Assembly (NCBI GenBank): GCA_937902055.1
Contig: CALGUJ010000168.1
Location: 1-6,253 of the forward strand
Reading direction: 5' to 3'
DNA length: 6,253 nucleotides
From: an uncultured Pelolinea sp.
GTDB lineage: Bacteria > Chloroflexota > Anaerolineae > Anaerolineales > Anaerolineaceae
A program made the translations under genes and the position numbers. Under the pieces are notes generated by a model, which did not search any database, was not told where the DNA came from, and worked only from the letters and a program-made list of their open reading frames with translations. Positions 5,109-6,253 of this stretch are shown piece by piece (positions within the stretch are counted from its first letter, which is position 1; every line of letters starts with the position of its first letter).

Positions 5109-6253
5109 CTAAAGCCGGACCACCAGTTTCCCGTTCTTGTTGGCTTCCACCTCAAGGGTTTTTATCACCAGCCCGTTGCGCACGATCTTCAGAGTCTTCC
5201 CCTTGAATCTCATTACAAAACTTCTCAACAGCGTCACTTCTGTATCCGAAGGAAATTCTTTTTCTCGTTTCAATTCGAGGACGACTTCATCCTTTTTGCC
5301 TGTCCAGACGCTGTACCGCTTTACTTCTTTTTTCCGCGAACCATCCGCCTGGATGGTCCAGTAGGTGATCTTCACGTTGTAGATCAGGATGATGATGATA
5401 AGGAAGAATAACCCTGCGAATATCCACGGGAAGCCGCCCCAATGCCGCGATTTCGGGTAAACCGATTGATCGGCCTTTTGTCCCTCGCCATGGACGCATA
5501 CGGTAACCTGGCAGTCTTTATAGAGACCCGCGCTGTCCTGGACGCGCACGGTGAAATGGTCGATCCCGGTAAATCCTGTGTTGGGGATGAAGGTGAATTC
5601 CCCCGTGTCCGGATTCAAATTTACCTCGCCGTGGAGCGCATGGCTGAACAGGCTATACGTTAGGTGGTCACCGTTCAAGTACACATCCACGTCGCCGATC
5701 GGCAGCGCGGCACCCACAATCTCGCCATTCAAACTGGTCAATTGCAGATCCGATCCTCTGGGCGTGTCGTTCACAGGAGTATAGGTCAATTCAATGTCCT
5801 GTGAGAGGATCCTGCTGCCCTGTTGCACCAGAATGGTGAAACTGTCCGGTCCGTTGTAATCCGCATCCGGAGTATAGGTAAATTCTCCGGTCTGGGCGCT
5901 CAGCTCCACCGTGCCGTTGGCGGGCATGTGGTTCGGGTCGAGCATGTAGGAACTTCCCTGAATGCCGACGCTGGCGGTGAACGGATGATCTTCCAGAAGC
6001 AACGAATTGCTGCCTCCATCGTTGCTGCCGCTGCCGTTACCGCCGGTTTTATTTGTTCCGTAATACTGCGTACCGCTGAACCAATCATCCCAATCCAGGC
6101 CGGGAGCGGATTCATCTTTTTCGACCTTACTGACCTTCACTGTCACGTTTGCGCTGGCAGTCTTCTCCGGATCCTGATTATCGCGGATCTCATAGGTGAA
6201 AGTATCCGTCCCGTAATAGCCTCCCTTGGGTTTGTAGCGCAAGGTGTTGGTTG
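5109..6253 (-). CDS. Membrane-anchored surface protein with cadherin-like/Ig-like repeats, N-terminus outside window
   Basis: C-terminal part of a larger exported protein. The frame is open to the window edge, so no start is claimed. Residues are counted from the codon at 6242-6240 (a Leu TTG codon). Three tandem cadherin-like repeats are visible by their closing signature: YKPKGGYYGTDTFTYEIRD (3-21, partial repeat), GEFTYTPDADYNGPDSFTI (119-137) and GEFTFIPNTGFTGIDHFTV (214-232). Each matches the common 'G.FTYTP...G.D.FTY.V.D' pattern of adhesin-type beta-sandwich repeats, which often bind calcium. A Trp/Asp/Tyr-rich stretch and a Gly/Ser/Asn linker (about 49-79) separate the first two. One transmembrane helix follows (about 269-290, core FAGLFFLIIIILIYNV), then 87 residues rich in Lys/Arg and beta-forming residues, probably cytoplasmic, of no family I recognise. 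The expected topology is repeats outside and tail inside. Roles in adhesion or envelope structure are inference only. No convincing terminator directly follows; the next one is in the rpsU leader. Confidence 0.85.
   Translation of the reverse strand, partial: TNTLRYKPKGGYYGTDTFTYEIRDNQDPEKTASANVTVKVSKVEKDESAPGLDWDDWFSGTQYYGTNKTGGNGSGSNDGGSNSLLLEDHPFTASVGIQGSSYMLDPNHMPANGTVELSAQTGEFTYTPDADYNGPDSFTILVQQGSRILSQDIELTYTPVNDTPRGSDLQLTSLNGEIVGAALPIGDVDVYLNGDHLTYSLFSHALHGEVNLNPDTGEFTFIPNTGFTGIDHFTVRVQDSAGLYKDCQVTVCVHGEGQKADQSVYPKSRHWGGFPWIFAGLFFLIIIILIYNVKITYWTIQADGSRKKEVKRYSVWTGKKDEVVLELKREKEFPSDTEVTLLRSFVMRFKGKTLKIVRNGLVIKTLEVEANKNGKLVVRL

Overview
The window looks like ordinary chromosome of an anaerobic, probably Gram-positive-like or Chloroflexota (Anaerolineae-type) bacterium. 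This placement is an inference from the single-chain pyruvate:ferredoxin oxidoreductase, the dihydroorotate-dehydrogenase-like gene next to it, the extended IF-1 and the large single-pass cadherin-like surface protein. No rRNA or other phylogenetic marker is present to prove it. There are five protein genes, two of them cut by the window edges. I see no tRNA or rRNA gene, CRISPR array, insertion sequence or phage gene.

Plus strand, 1-4230: the 3' nine-tenths or so of nifJ (pyruvate:ferredoxin oxidoreductase), an excellent hairpin-plus-U-tract terminator, then 19 bases later a gene for an FMN-type TIM-barrel protein of the dihydroorotate dehydrogenase-like group. This protein lacks the usual catalytic cysteine loop. 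The two genes probably share transcription, with the hairpin as a partial stop between them, so the second protein is more likely linked to 2-oxoacid/ferredoxin metabolism than to pyrimidine synthesis.

Convergent gap, 4231-4381: a small stem over the stop codon of the second gene, a structured GC-rich repeat of a type common between bacterial genes (CCCTCTCCC...GAGGGCCGGGGGTGAGGG), and a terminator facing the minus-strand operon.

Minus strand, 5052-4382: a two-gene translation operon, rpsU (bS21, GTG start) and infA (IF-1), driven by a consensus sigma70-type promoter (TTGACA, 16 bases, TATAAT). Its leader of about 145 nt holds a factor-independent terminator and an upstream segment that can pair perfectly over 10 bp with the terminator's 3' arm, i.e. 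a terminator/antiterminator switch. A further small hairpin touches a Shine-Dalgarno sequence that matches the 16S tail over 10 bases. This leader is the most interesting thing in the window.

Minus strand, 6253-5109: the C-terminal part of a secreted, membrane-anchored protein with tandem cadherin-like/Ig-like repeats, a Gly/Ser/Asn linker, one transmembrane helix and a basic beta-rich C-terminal domain that I do not recognise.
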